DNA of 9,629 nucleotides from an uncultured Saprospiraceae bacterium (GCA_937959095.1 CALGLY010000181.1:1-9629), one strand, 5' to 3'; numbered from the stretch's first letter, positions 1-6,936 are shown. The notes: generated by a model from the letters alone, not told the origin. A program made the numbers and translations.

Positions 1-998
1 AGCATTGGTAGCACTCTATCCACTAGATATACTGAAGTAGAACGCTCTAAAGCTTCCTTATCCAAAGCTGTACCTGGCTGTACATAGTGCGTCACGTCCG
101 CGATGTGAATGCCTATTTCATATTCTCCTTTTTCGAGATAACGCAAAGAAAGTGCATCATCGAAATCTTTCGCATCATCTGGGTCAATCGTGAAGGTCGT
201 TACCTCGCGCATATCTCTACGCATAGCGAGGTCAGCTTCTGTAATTGTATCTTTCAGTTGTTCCGACTCTGCGATTACATCCGCAGGGAATTCCAAATCG
301 AAGCCATTGTTTATCAGAATGCTTTTCATCACAGCATCGCTCTCCCCTAATTTGCCTAGCACCGATGTCACATGCCCTACAGGGCTGTGATTGTGGCGTT
401 CTGGCCATTCGGTTATTTTCACGACCACGAGTTCACCTTCCTTTGCTTCCATGGTGTCTTCGTGTTTCACCATAATGTCCATCGACATATTCGGATCATC
501 GGACATTACAATGCCATATTTGCTCGTCAGGCGTATCGTACCAATGAAATGTTCGCGAGCGCGTTCTTTTACTTCTACGATTTCTCCTTCCATTTTGCGT
601 CGTCCGCGCGGTGTCCAAGTCGCTACTTTCACAATGTCGCCATTGAGTGCGCTATTGGTGCGTTTTGCCGCTACATGTATATCTCCTTCTAAATCGTCAC
701 ATACAATATAGGCAGAGCCAGTGCGTGTCATATCCACGCGCCCGATGTGCATTTCACGCTCCTGTACAGCTTCATTTGCCTTATTTAGTTTGAATTTATT
801 ATCTGAAATAGGAGAGAGAATACCTTTTTCTGTTAGTTTATCTAAGGCATCTTGTGCGGCATCTTTACTATTGGATACCCGTAGTTTTTTGATTATTTGT
901 TTTGCATTGAATCGCTTTTTGTTGTGTCGTTGGAATAATTTGGTAATTTCTTGTCTCAACTGCGGTGCAGTCAATTTTTTGCCTTTTAATTTAGACAT
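1..998 (-). CDS. rnr: Ribonuclease R, N-terminal part (cut by window edge)
   Basis: This is a 3'-5' exoribonuclease of the RNase II/RNB family, which degrades structured RNA in the cytoplasm. Translating the minus strand from the ATG at 998 gives 332 residues with no stop; the gene continues beyond position 1. Visible parts are a basic, helical N-terminal region with a winged-helix look (about 1-72), cold-shock-like RNA-binding domains (about 80-240), and the start of the RNB catalytic domain. The catalytic signature TIDPDDAKDFDDA lies at about 270-282, with the metal-binding aspartates D272, D278, D280 and D281 intact, followed by IGIHIADVTHYV. The N-terminal extension and length to the signature fit RNase R better than RNase II. 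It is divergent from the polysaccharide genes, so it belongs to another transcription unit. An 8-codon ORF with a strong GGAGGAG sequence overlaps its start. Identification is firm; the C-terminal S1 and basic regions are not seen. Confidence 0.95.
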   Translation of the reverse strand, partial: MSKLKGKKLTAPQLRQEITKLFQRHNKKRFNAKQIIKKLRVSNSKDAAQDALDKLTEKGILSPISDNKFKLNKANEAVQEREMHIGRVDMTRTGSAYIVCDDLEGDIHVAAKRTNSALNGDIVKVATWTPRGRRKMEGEIVEVKERAREHFIGTIRLTSKYGIVMSDDPNMSMDIMVKHEDTMEAKEGELVVVKITEWPERHNHSPVGHVTSVLGKLGESDAVMKSILINNGFDLEFPADVIAESEQLKDTITEADLAMRRDMREVTTFTIDPDDAKDFDDALSLRYLEKGEYEIGIHIADVTHYVQPGTALDKEALERSTSVYLVDRVLPM

Positions 999-1267
999 AG
1001 TTTGTTGTTAATTTCATTAGCTCCTCCATACTTGCTCACTGAAAGGAATTGTCGAAGAGATTTTATCTACACATTTCAAACACCTCAAATTGGGAGAGTT
1101 ATTTAATATTAGGAGTAATTTAGGTAAATTAATTGGTTTATTCAATAGCGGAAACAGTTTTATAGGATAAGTAGTTCCCTTAAAAGCACATTTTTTAAAA
1201 ACCTTACAATTAATCTTTCAGCAATTCGACTTACATTTGCACAGCTTTAAAATAAATTTTAATCTAT
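999..1267. other. Divergent intergenic region between rnr and the wzz-like gene
   Basis: This 269-bp AT-rich spacer separates divergent genes and should hold the promoters of both. On the plus strand there is a good Bacteroidetes -7 match at 1232-1239. On the minus strand I found no convincing TAnnTTTG element for rnr, only weak TTTG-containing matches. No RNA gene or conserved coding frame is evident. Near the rnr side lies a GGAGGAG sequence (minus strand, 1027-1021). Confidence 0.6.
1210..1239 (+). promoter_or_regulatory. Candidate Bacteroidetes promoter of the wzz-like gene
   Basis: TACATTTG at 1232-1239 matches the Bacteroidetes -7 consensus TAnnTTTG at every specified position. TTA at 1210-1212, 19 nt upstream, is one base away from the TTG -33 core. 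Transcription would start near 1243-1246, giving a leader of about 22-25 nt before the ATG at 1268. The match is visible in the sequence; promoter activity is inferred. Confidence 0.45.
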
Positions 1268-2362
1268 ATGAGCAAAGAAGCTGCACAAGAACAAAACCAA
1301 TCTACATTTCATAATGATGAAATTACGATAAAAGAGTTGATATTGAAGCTCCAGGAATATTGGAAAAACCTGTGGAAGAATAAGTTTTGGATTATTGCTG
1401 CAGCTATTTTAGGAGCATCATTATTTTTAGCTAATGCTTTTTTGGCAGAAACTAATTATAGATCTAGATTAACTTTCATGATAAATGAAGATGAAAGTGG
1501 TAAAGGTGGCGGAATTGGTTCTCTATTAGGGCAGTTTGGACTTGGTGGGGGCAGTAGCGGTGGCAAGTATAATCTAGATAAGATAATAGCTTTATCTAAG
1601 TCAAGAAACATTTTACAAGAGGTTATGTTTGTGAAAACAAAATTAGGAGATAAGGAGGATTATATCGCTAATCATATTATCGACCTTTATGACTTTCATG
1701 ATAAATGGGCTGAAAATGTTGGATTAAACGGTTTTTACTTTCAAAGAGATAGTCTAGCACTTTTTGATCGCATAGAGAATACGGCTTTACTCAACGTGTA
1801 TAGTCAAATTATTGGTAATAAAAGTGTTGATCCTATATTGCTTCCTAGCTATGATGATGATACCAAGGTTTTAATACTTAACACGGTTTGTAAATCAGAA
1901 GAATTATCTATTCAGATTTTGGATACAGTTTACAATAGATTGAGTTTGTATTATGTCTCTCGTGCTATTGAGCCTCAATATAATACTTATTTTACCTTAA
2001 AGGCTAAAACCGATTCCTTACAAAATCGCCTTCAATCAATCCGATATTCTATCGCAAAATTTTCTGATACTAATCGGAAGTTATTGGACAATACATCTTC
2101 AATTCGTTTGGAAGGATTACGGGTAGATCAAACGATTACAGCCACTGCTTATGGAGAGGCTATTAAGAATCTTGAACTAGCTGATTTTACTTTGCGGAAT
2201 GAGACTCCTGTTTTTCAAATAATTGATGCTCCTATCATTCCTGCGTCTAGAGTTCCTAACTCTAAATCCAAAGCAATTATCCTTGGCGGCTTTTTAGGCG
2301 TATTTTTTGCGTGCTTTTTCTTTGTATTGAGAAAAATTTTCAGAGATATAATGAGCGAATAA
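1268..2362 (+). CDS. Wzz/GumC-family polysaccharide chain-length determinant
   Basis: This is an inner-membrane polysaccharide co-polymerase that sets chain length or assists export of capsule, O-antigen or exopolysaccharide. The 364-residue protein has the classic layout: a short cytoplasmic N-terminus (ITIKELILKLQEYWKNLWKN, 19-38), a first membrane segment at about 40-59, a large periplasmic region with helical, coiled-coil-prone stretches (about 240-315), a proline-rich segment before the second membrane helix (IIDAPIIPASRVPNSKSK, 318-335), and a second membrane segment at about 336-354. A glycine-rich stretch at 79-99 (GKGGGIGSLLGQFGLGGG) is typical of Bacteroidetes members. The protein ends just after the second helix, so no BY-kinase domain is fused. 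No Wza-like export gene is next to it. The start is well placed behind a -7 element. Whether it serves capsule, O-antigen or exopolysaccharide cannot be told here. Confidence 0.9.
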   Translation: MSKEAAQEQNQSTFHNDEITIKELILKLQEYWKNLWKNKFWIIAAAILGASLFLANAFLAETNYRSRLTFMINEDESGKGGGIGSLLGQFGLGGGSSGGKYNLDKIIALSKSRNILQEVMFVKTKLGDKEDYIANHIIDLYDFHDKWAENVGLNGFYFQRDSLALFDRIENTALLNVYSQIIGNKSVDPILLPSYDDDTKVLILNTVCKSEELSIQILDTVYNRLSLYYVSRAIEPQYNTYFTLKAKTDSLQNRLQSIRYSIAKFSDTNRKLLDNTSSIRLEGLRVDQTITATAYGEAIKNLELADFTLRNETPVFQIIDAPIIPASRVPNSKSKAIILGGFLGVFFACFFFVLRKIFRDIMSE

Positions 2363-2363
2363 G

Positions 2364-2389
2364 ATTTTATTTTTATTGTAAAATAAAAT
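2364..2389 (+). terminator. AT-only hairpin after the wzz-like gene
   Basis: Starting 2 nt after the stop codon, 2364-2375 and 2379-2389 can pair over 11 bp with one bulged T (2374) and a 3-nt loop (TTG). The stem has no G-C pair, so it is a weak terminator candidate and could be chance in AT-rich sequence. Confidence 0.3.
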
Positions 2390-2484
2390 ATAAAATTTTA
2401 ATGAGTAGTTTATTTGTTCAAATAAAATGTTATTACTTGCATCCTTTTACAAAAAATATATTCTCCAAAACAGATAAGTGCTTA

Positions 2485-2529
2485 TTGTTTAATGATTTTT
2501 ATATATAAAAAATTTGTACATTATATTTA
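2485..2529 (+). promoter_or_regulatory. Candidate promoter of the winged-helix gene
   Basis: Two overlapping weak matches to the Bacteroidetes promoter are present. One is TTG at 2485-2487 with AAAATTTG at 2509-2516 (21-nt spacing, one mismatch in the -7 element). The other is TATATTTA at 2522-2529 (one mismatch, no clear -33). Base composition here is extremely AT-rich, so chance matches are likely. The long spacer (192 bp) still makes an independent promoter plausible. Confidence 0.25.
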
Positions 2530-2530
2530 G

Positions 2531-2553
2531 ATTGAGTAGTTTTACTGCTCAAT
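2531..2553 (+). promoter_or_regulatory. 10-bp inverted repeat abutting the start codon
   Basis: 2531-2540 (ATTGAGTAGT) pairs with 2544-2553 (ACTGCTCAAT) over ten base pairs. One of them is a T-G pair that would be a wobble in RNA (2537/2547). The loop is TTT. The repeat ends 1 nt before the first ATG (2555) and 10 nt before the second in-frame ATG (2564). It could be an RNA hairpin that masks the first start codon, or a DNA operator, possibly for the winged-helix protein itself. The structure is seen directly; the role is inferred. Confidence 0.55.
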
Positions 2554-2554
2554 T

Positions 2555-3097
2555 ATGAAAAGAATGATAGATACACTAATATCTTCTAAGACAAGAGTTA
2601 AATTATTGTTGAAATTTTTTTTGAATAGTAATACTACTGCTTATCTACGAGGTCTGGAAGGAGAGTTTGGTGAATCATCTAATGCGATTCGTTTAGAACT
2701 CAATCGATTAGAGCAATCAGAGATGCTTTCTTCTTATATGAATGGAAACAAAAAGATGTTTCGTGCTAATATAAAACATCCTTTGTATAATGAAATTCAT
2801 AATATTGTATTAAAGCATGTAGGAGTTGATAAAATCATTGAGAATGTAATTGAACGCCTAGGTGATGTAGAGCAAGTTTACTTATGTGGGAAATTTGCAC
2901 AAGGTTTAGATAGCACTATCATAGATCTTATTTTTGTAGGAAATATTGATAAGTTTTATCTTTTAAAGCTTGTAGATAAAGTAGAAGAATTGATTAATAG
3001 AAAAATTCGCTACTTGATTTATTCTACTGAAGAATGGGGAGAAGAAGATGCTGCCCGATTTAATCCCGATCCTCTATTACTATGGACAACAAAATAG
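2555..3097 (+). CDS. Winged-helix protein with a degenerate nucleotidyltransferase-like domain
   Basis: This is a 180-residue cytoplasmic protein resembling the ArsR-like winged-helix proteins found beside Bacteroidetes polysaccharide genes. Residues about 8-75 form a winged-helix DNA-binding region (SKTRVKLLLKFFLNS, then SSNAIRLELNRLEQSEMLSS as the likely recognition helix, then a basic wing with NGNKKMFRAN). Residues about 96-165 resemble a minimal nucleotidyltransferase fold: the stretch CGKFAQGLDSTIIDLIFVG at 111-129 parallels the GS...G...SDIDLLVVG motif. The serine after the first glycine is Lys113, and the first catalytic aspartate position is Ile (I122), while D124 remains, so catalysis is unlikely. 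The second in-frame ATG (residue 4, position 2564) is a reasonable alternative start because of the hairpin touching the first. It probably regulates the neighbouring polysaccharide genes; this is inferred from context. No symbol is assigned. Confidence 0.75.
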   Translation: MKRMIDTLISSKTRVKLLLKFFLNSNTTAYLRGLEGEFGESSNAIRLELNRLEQSEMLSSYMNGNKKMFRANIKHPLYNEIHNIVLKHVGVDKIIENVIERLGDVEQVYLCGKFAQGLDSTIIDLIFVGNIDKFYLLKLVDKVEELINRKIRYLIYSTEEWGEEDAARFNPDPLLLWTTK

Positions 3098-3142
3098 AGT
3101 CGAAACCATAAAGAAACACACTAAGATTTAGGACATCCGTTA

Positions 3143-3169
3143 TTGCTAATAATTATTTAAACACTTTTG
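3143..3169 (+). promoter_or_regulatory. Candidate promoter before the UDP-glucose dehydrogenase gene
   Basis: CACTTTTG at 3162-3169 differs from TAnnTTTG at one specified base. A TTG lies at 3143-3145, with a spacing of 16 nt, slightly short. If real, the -7 element covers the GTG at 3169, and translation must start at the ATG at 3196. The 98-bp spacer before that ATG has no other clear signal. Confidence 0.3.
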
Positions 3170-3195
3170 TGAGTCAAATCAAAAATAGTAATTCC

Positions 3196-4530
3196 ATGCA
3201 AATTGCAGTTGTTGGTACAGGTTACGTCGGTTTAGTAACTGGCACATGTTTTGCAGAGACAGGAAATAATGTCATCTGTGTAGATATTGATGAGAATAAA
3301 GTCAAGCAGATGCAAAACGGAAAAGTCCCCATTTATGAACCTGGTTTAGAAGTCCTTTTTGAGCGTAACACACGTCAAGGAAGATTACATTTTACTACAG
3401 ATTTAGCGGCAGCGATCAAAGATGCGCAAATTATATTTCTCGCTTTACCAACTCCTCCAGGTGAAGACGGTTCTGCAGATTTGTCCTATATACTAGGTGT
3501 AGCAAATAAACTTAGTTTTCTGATAGAGGACTATAAAGTTGTTATCGATAAAAGTACAGTGCCTGTAGGTACATCAGAGAAAGTACATGCAGCTTTAGCA
3601 TCACATTTATCAGAAGATTTATTTGATGTAGTTTCTAATCCTGAATTTTTACGCGAAGGAGTAGCGGTGGATGATTTTATGAAGCCCGATCGCGTAGTGA
3701 TTGGTACGAACTCTAATAAAGCACAAGCACTTATGCGTCAGCTTTATGAGCCATTTGTACGTCAAGGTAATCCAATCATTTTCATGGATGAGCGTTCAGC
3801 AGAAATGACAAAGTATGCAGCTAACTCTTACCTAGCAGCACGTATCTCCTTCATGAATGAAATTGCGAATCTTTGCGAGAAAGTAGGAGCTAATGTAGAT
3901 ATGGTGCGTAAAGGTATGGGCAGTGATAATCGCATTGGTAAACGATTCCTATTCCCAGGCGTAGGCTATGGTGGTAGTTGTTTCCCAAAAGATGTGCAAG
4001 CATTGGCGAAAACAGCAGAAGAACATGAATACGATTTCAAGATATTGAAATCTGTAATGAATGTAAACCAAATCCAAAAAACAGTAATGGTCGCTAAGAT
4101 TAAAGCTTATTTAGGCGATGATCTTACAGGAAAGACAATTGGAATATGGGGCTTGGCATTTAAGCCAAACACGGATGATATTCGTGAAGCACCAGCACTT
4201 TACATTATAGAAGGATTATTAGCAGCAGGAGCTACTGTGAAGGCTTATGATCCTGAGGCTATGGAAAATGTAGGTAAAGAATTTGGCGATAAAATTCAGT
4301 TGGTAGATGACCAATACGAAGCACTTATTGGTGCGGATATGTTAGCAATCATCACGGAATGGAGCGCATTTAGAGAGCCTGATTTTGAGGCAATCCGCAA
4401 GCTGTTGAAAGAGCCAGTTATTTTTGATGGACGTAATCTATACGACCTAGAACGCATGAATGACTTAGGCTTTGCATATCACAGTATTGGTCGAAATCCT
4501 ATCCAATTAGAAGCAGAAGTAACAGTTTAA
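3196..4530 (+). CDS. ugd: UDP-glucose 6-dehydrogenase
   Basis: The enzyme oxidises UDP-glucose to UDP-glucuronate with two NAD+ in the cytoplasm, supplying uronic acid for surface polysaccharide. From the ATG at 3196 it has 444 residues, normal for bacterial Ugd. The protein starts with MQIAVVGTGYVGLVTG, the Rossmann glycine motif right at the N-terminus, which is why I prefer this start over the in-frame GTG at 3169. Other landmarks are CVDIDENKV (end of the second strand), VIDKSTVPVGT, SNPEFLREG with the catalytic-region glutamates, AEMTKYAANSYLA with the conserved lysine (K206), GVGYGGSCFPKDV with the nucleophilic cysteine (C262), and the C-terminal nucleotide-binding part with GLAFKPNTDDIREAP. 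All key residues are intact. The sequence fits Ugd better than UDP-ManNAc dehydrogenase. It lies between the winged-helix gene and the sulfate-activation genes, and a hairpin follows its stop codon. Confidence 0.95.
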   Translation: MQIAVVGTGYVGLVTGTCFAETGNNVICVDIDENKVKQMQNGKVPIYEPGLEVLFERNTRQGRLHFTTDLAAAIKDAQIIFLALPTPPGEDGSADLSYILGVANKLSFLIEDYKVVIDKSTVPVGTSEKVHAALASHLSEDLFDVVSNPEFLREGVAVDDFMKPDRVVIGTNSNKAQALMRQLYEPFVRQGNPIIFMDERSAEMTKYAANSYLAARISFMNEIANLCEKVGANVDMVRKGMGSDNRIGKRFLFPGVGYGGSCFPKDVQALAKTAEEHEYDFKILKSVMNVNQIQKTVMVAKIKAYLGDDLTGKTIGIWGLAFKPNTDDIREAPALYIIEGLLAAGATVKAYDPEAMENVGKEFGDKIQLVDDQYEALIGADMLAIITEWSAFREPDFEAIRKLLKEPVIFDGRNLYDLERMNDLGFAYHSIGRNPIQLEAEVTV

Positions 4531-4553
4531 ATTAATTAATCTATAAGCTATAT

Positions 4554-4588
4554 AATGAGTGAATGATTTCAATTTTCATTCACTCATT
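4554..4588 (+). terminator. Hairpin terminator candidate after ugd
   Basis: 4554-4566 pairs perfectly with 4576-4588 over 13 bp with a 9-nt loop, starting 23 nt after the ugd stop codon. A short T-rich run (TTTATGCTTAT) follows. This is the best simple terminator in the window and suggests that the sulfate-activation genes form a separate transcript. The structure is seen; termination is inferred. Confidence 0.6.
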
Positions 4589-4618
4589 TATGCTTATCTG
4601 TACCCATTCTATAGATAA

Positions 4619-4858
4619 ATGGCAGGAGAAGTACAAAAAGAATCCCGCACACGAAGTATCTTAAAAGCACTATCGTGGCGAGTGATAGCTACTAGCACTA
4701 TTATTGGTATTGCTTACTTTACTACTGGAGATATTCACCTAGCTCTTGAAATGGGAGCTATTGAGTTTTTTATAAAACTTATAATATACTACTTGCACGA
4801 GCGCCTTTGGCAAACGATACCAAGAGGTTCTATTCGGAAGGTATTAAACAAAAAGTAG
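4619..4858 (+). CDS. DUF2061 small membrane protein
   Basis: This 79-residue inner-membrane protein of unknown function matches the DUF2061 pattern: a basic N-terminus (RTRSILKALSWRVIATSTI, 10-28), a first hydrophobic segment (about 21-38), a TG turn, and a second segment (about 43-59) with ALEMGAIEFFIKLIIYYLHE leading into the conserved YYLHERLW. It is directly upstream of cysC with a 48-nt gap on the same strand. From general knowledge, DUF2061 proteins recur next to sulfate-activation genes in Bacteroidetes, which hints at a link to sulfate or nucleotide-sulfate handling. No catalytic residues are evident. Its two short hydrophobic segments would need to assemble with partners to form any channel. 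The first ATG gives a full-length family member. Confidence 0.85.
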   Translation: MAGEVQKESRTRSILKALSWRVIATSTIIGIAYFTTGDIHLALEMGAIEFFIKLIIYYLHERLWQTIPRGSIRKVLNKK

Positions 4859-4906
4859 GTTCTTTCTTTTATCCTCAGTTATCTTCAATAATTCAATCGC
4901 TTTTCT

Positions 4907-5509
4907 ATGCAAAAAGCAACTAATATACATCCTATTTTCGATAGATTACTACAACGTGATGATCGAGAACAACGCCTCAAACAACATAGCAAAGTACTTT
5001 GGCTTACTGGACTTTCTGGTTCTGGAAAAAGTACTATTGCACAAGCTTTAGAACGGAAATTACATAATGAAGGCTACTTCCCACAAGTGCTAGATGGTGA
5101 TAATATCCGAACAGGTATTAATAGTAACTTAGGTTTTAGTCTAGAAGATCGTAAAGAAAATATTCGCCGTATTGCTGAAATAGCAAAACTCTATCTACAG
5201 AGTGGCATTATTACCTTAAATTCCTTTGTAAGTCCCACCCGAGAAATTCGTGCTTTTGCAAAAGATATTATTGGTGCAGATGATTTCATAGAAATCTATA
5301 TCAATGCTCCGCTCGAAGTATGCGAAGCGCGTGATGTGAAAGGGTTATATAAAAAAGCACGAAACGGAGAAATTAAAGGCTTCACAGGCATCGATTCGCC
5401 TTATGAAGCACCACATAGTCCTGCTTTAGAAATTCGGACAGACCAATTAAGTTTGGAAGAATCTGTAGAGCAGATATATAAATTCATCTTAGACCGTATC
5501 TCACTATAA
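4907..5509 (+). CDS. cysC: Adenylyl-sulfate (APS) kinase
   Basis: The enzyme phosphorylates APS with ATP to give PAPS, the sulfuryl donor for sulfotransferases and a precursor for sulfate reduction; it is cytoplasmic. The 200-residue protein is full length and stand-alone. Landmarks are the P-loop GLSGSGKST at 35-43, the APS-binding segment DGDNIRTGINSNLGFS (63-78) followed by DRKENIRR (81-88), the conserved serine region NSFVSPTREIR (105-115), and the lid region with DVKGLYKKAR and GFTGIDSPYEAP (143-169). No essential residue appears lost. It lies between the DUF2061 gene and cysD with short gaps and is probably co-transcribed with them. Because cysN here has no fused kinase domain, this gene supplies the third activity of the module. 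Confidence 0.95.
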   Translation: MQKATNIHPIFDRLLQRDDREQRLKQHSKVLWLTGLSGSGKSTIAQALERKLHNEGYFPQVLDGDNIRTGINSNLGFSLEDRKENIRRIAEIAKLYLQSGIITLNSFVSPTREIRAFAKDIIGADDFIEIYINAPLEVCEARDVKGLYKKARNGEIKGFTGIDSPYEAPHSPALEIRTDQLSLEESVEQIYKFILDRISL

Positions 5510-5601
5510 AGAAGGAATTGCGCGTCAAACTGAATAACATTGTTATGAAAAATCCTATTGATAATTCCCCAAGTGTGCAGCAAAAAATGGCAGGCAAAGA
5601 C

Positions 5602-6504
5602 ATGAATTATAATTTAAACCATTTGCGAGAGTTGGAGTCAGAATCCATTTTCATACTCCGCGAAGTAGCAGCTCAATTTGAGAATCCTGTGTTAATGTTT
5701 TCAGGAGGGAAAGACTCTATCCTGATGACTTATTTGGCACAAAAGGCATTCCATCCAGGGCGTATTCCATTTCCATTATTACACATTGATACTGGGCATA
5801 ACTTTCCAGAAGCGATCACCTTCCGTGATGATTTAGTGGAACGTTTAGGCGTACGACTCATCGTAGGTTCTGTACAAGAAGCGATTGATAAAGGAATGGT
5901 GACAGAAGAGAAGGGGTATAATGCAAGTCGAAATGGTTTGCAGATAGCTGTTCTACTAGATGAGTTAGAAAAGGGGAAATACGATGCTGCCTTAGGTGGT
6001 GCGCGTCGCGATGAAGAAAAAGCCCGTGCAAAGGAGCGTTTCTTCTCTCATAGAGATGAGTTCGGACAATGGGATCCTAAAAATCAGCGTCCAGAGCTTT
6101 GGAATCTTTTTAATGGCAAGAAACAATATGGCGAACATTTCCGTGTCTTTCCAATCAGTAATTGGACGGAATTAGATGTGTGGCAATATCTTGCTATTGA
6201 GAATGTGCCATTACCAAGTGTATATTATGCACATAAACGTATGGTTTTTGAACGCGATGGCATTCTATTGGCAGATAATGAATTTACGCCACGTCGTCCA
6301 GAAGAAGAATTGAAAGAAATGATGGTACGTTGCCGTACTATGGGAGATATGACTTGTACTGGTGTGTGGAAATCAGAAGCTACTACTTTAGATGCTGTCA
6401 TAGAAGAAGTATCTACTACTCGCGTAACAGAACGCGGTGGCCGCTCGGATGATAAACGCTCCGAAACCGCTATGGAAGATCGCAAGAAGAAGGGATATTT
6501 TTAG
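5602..6504 (+). CDS. cysD: Sulfate adenylyltransferase subunit 2 (small subunit)
   Basis: This catalytic subunit makes APS and pyrophosphate from ATP and sulfate, driven by GTP hydrolysis in CysN. Landmarks are LRELESESIFILREVAAQF, the PP-loop SGGKDS, LHIDTGHNFPE, GGARRDEEKARAKERFFSHR, FPISNWTELDVWQYL, and the C-terminal RCRTMGDMTCTGV followed by ERGGRSDDKRSETAMEDRKK and the terminal KKGYF. Several starts are possible: TTG 5518, ATG 5545, ATG 5587 and ATG 5602. I chose 5602 because it gives 300 residues and an N-terminus (MNYNLNHLRELE) that aligns with the start of E. coli CysD as I recall it; 5545 is the main alternative. The stop codon TAG is the first piece of the heptad repeat array that begins the inserted element. 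The partner cysN is separated from it by that element, an unusual break for this pair. Confidence 0.95.
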   Translation: MNYNLNHLRELESESIFILREVAAQFENPVLMFSGGKDSILMTYLAQKAFHPGRIPFPLLHIDTGHNFPEAITFRDDLVERLGVRLIVGSVQEAIDKGMVTEEKGYNASRNGLQIAVLLDELEKGKYDAALGGARRDEEKARAKERFFSHRDEFGQWDPKNQRPELWNLFNGKKQYGEHFRVFPISNWTELDVWQYLAIENVPLPSVYYAHKRMVFERDGILLADNEFTPRRPEEELKEMMVRCRTMGDMTCTGVWKSEATTLDAVIEEVSTTRVTERGGRSDDKRSETAMEDRKKKGYF

Positions 6505-6578
6505 GCTGTTGGCTAATTGGCTATTAGCAATTGGCTAGGTTCTGCCAATTGCCAAAAGCTAGTAGCAAAAAGCATATA
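6504..6578. repeat. Left heptad array, self-complementary
   Basis: Immediately after cysD come about five units of the form RGCTRTT (for example GGCTGTT and GGCTATT, one of them 8 nt long). A short spacer at about 6539-6543 follows, then about five units in the complementary orientation (for example TGCCAAT, AGCTAGT, AGCAAAA) up to 4 nt before the ATG at 6583. The two halves form a hairpin: GCAATTGGC (6527-6535) pairs perfectly with GCCAATTGC (6544-6552). Extending to 6516 and 6563 gives 18 paired of 20 positions, two of them G-U in RNA. It may act as a terminator, an RNase III site or the boundary of the element. Confidence 0.7.
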
Positions 6579-6582
6579 AGTT

Positions 6583-6936
6583 ATGAGAGATTTCAAAAGA
6601 CTAGATATTTGGCGATCAGGAATGCAAATAGTCAAAGGGACTTATTTACTGATAGAAAAATTGCCGAATACAGAAAAATTTGGTTTGAAATCTCAGATGT
6701 GTAGATGTGCTGTTTCGATTCCTTCTAATATTGCAGAAGGTTGTAGTCGAGAAAGTAAAATTGAATTAGCAAGATTTCTTGAGATTGCTATAGGTTCTGC
6801 ATTCGAGTTAGAAACACAATTACTTATATGTCTTACAGTCGGATATTTAGAAAATAAAGATATAGAATCCATACTTTCTCAAATAAGAATTTTCCAAAAG
6901 CAGGCAAATACTTATCGTTTGAAAGTGAAATCATAA
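6583..6936 (+). CDS. Four-helix-bundle protein (S23 / 23S rRNA IVP family)
   Basis: This 117-residue protein belongs to the S23/IVP-like four-helix-bundle family, whose members are encoded in 23S rRNA intervening sequences, beside retroelements (Avd-like) and as isolated genes. Conserved blocks are FKRLDIW (4-10), FGLKSQMCRCAVSIPSNIAEGCSRES (33-58) and FLEIAIGSAFELETQL (65-80). Predicted helices lie at about 10-26, 33-52, 58-86 and 91-113. Family members are basic, form oligomeric rings and may bind nucleic acid; no enzymatic function is established. It interrupts the cysD-cysN pair and is bounded by heptad repeat arrays, so it looks like cargo of a small insertion rather than a sulfate-metabolism gene. 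It appears somewhat more AT-rich than cysD. The ATG at 6583 gives the standard family N-terminus. The frame is intact, so the protein is probably made. Confidence 0.9.
   Translation: MRDFKRLDIWRSGMQIVKGTYLLIEKLPNTEKFGLKSQMCRCAVSIPSNIAEGCSRESKIELARFLEIAIGSAFELETQLLICLTVGYLENKDIESILSQIRIFQKQANTYRLKVKS

Noticed and set aside
87..1011. Several overlapping plus-strand open frames of 66-106 codons
   Set aside because: They run antisense to a clear RNase R coding sequence on the minus strand and show no recognisable domain or plausible composition.
2401..2508. Short open frame of 35 codons in the spacer after the wzz-like gene (65 codons if extended back into that gene)
   Set aside because: The sequence is low-complexity AT-rich DNA, has no start signal, and has no family resemblance. 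It overlaps the wzz-like gene in a different frame when extended.
3169..3195. GTG start for UDP-glucose dehydrogenase adding nine residues
   Set aside because: The Rossmann motif normally begins at the N-terminus, which the ATG at 3196 gives, and the GTG overlaps a possible -7 promoter element.
4604..4615. Short palindrome TCTATAGA before the DUF2061 gene
   Set aside because: An 8-bp palindrome in AT-rich DNA is expected by chance and has no supporting context.
5518..5601. TTG (5518) or ATG (5545) start for cysD
   Set aside because: Family similarity begins at the ATG at 5602, which also gives the usual length of about 300 residues. The ATG at 5545 cannot be excluded.
5401..6485. Minus-strand open frames across the cysC/cysD junction and the cysD 3' end
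   Set aside because: They overlap well-supported genes on the other strand and have no recognisable features.
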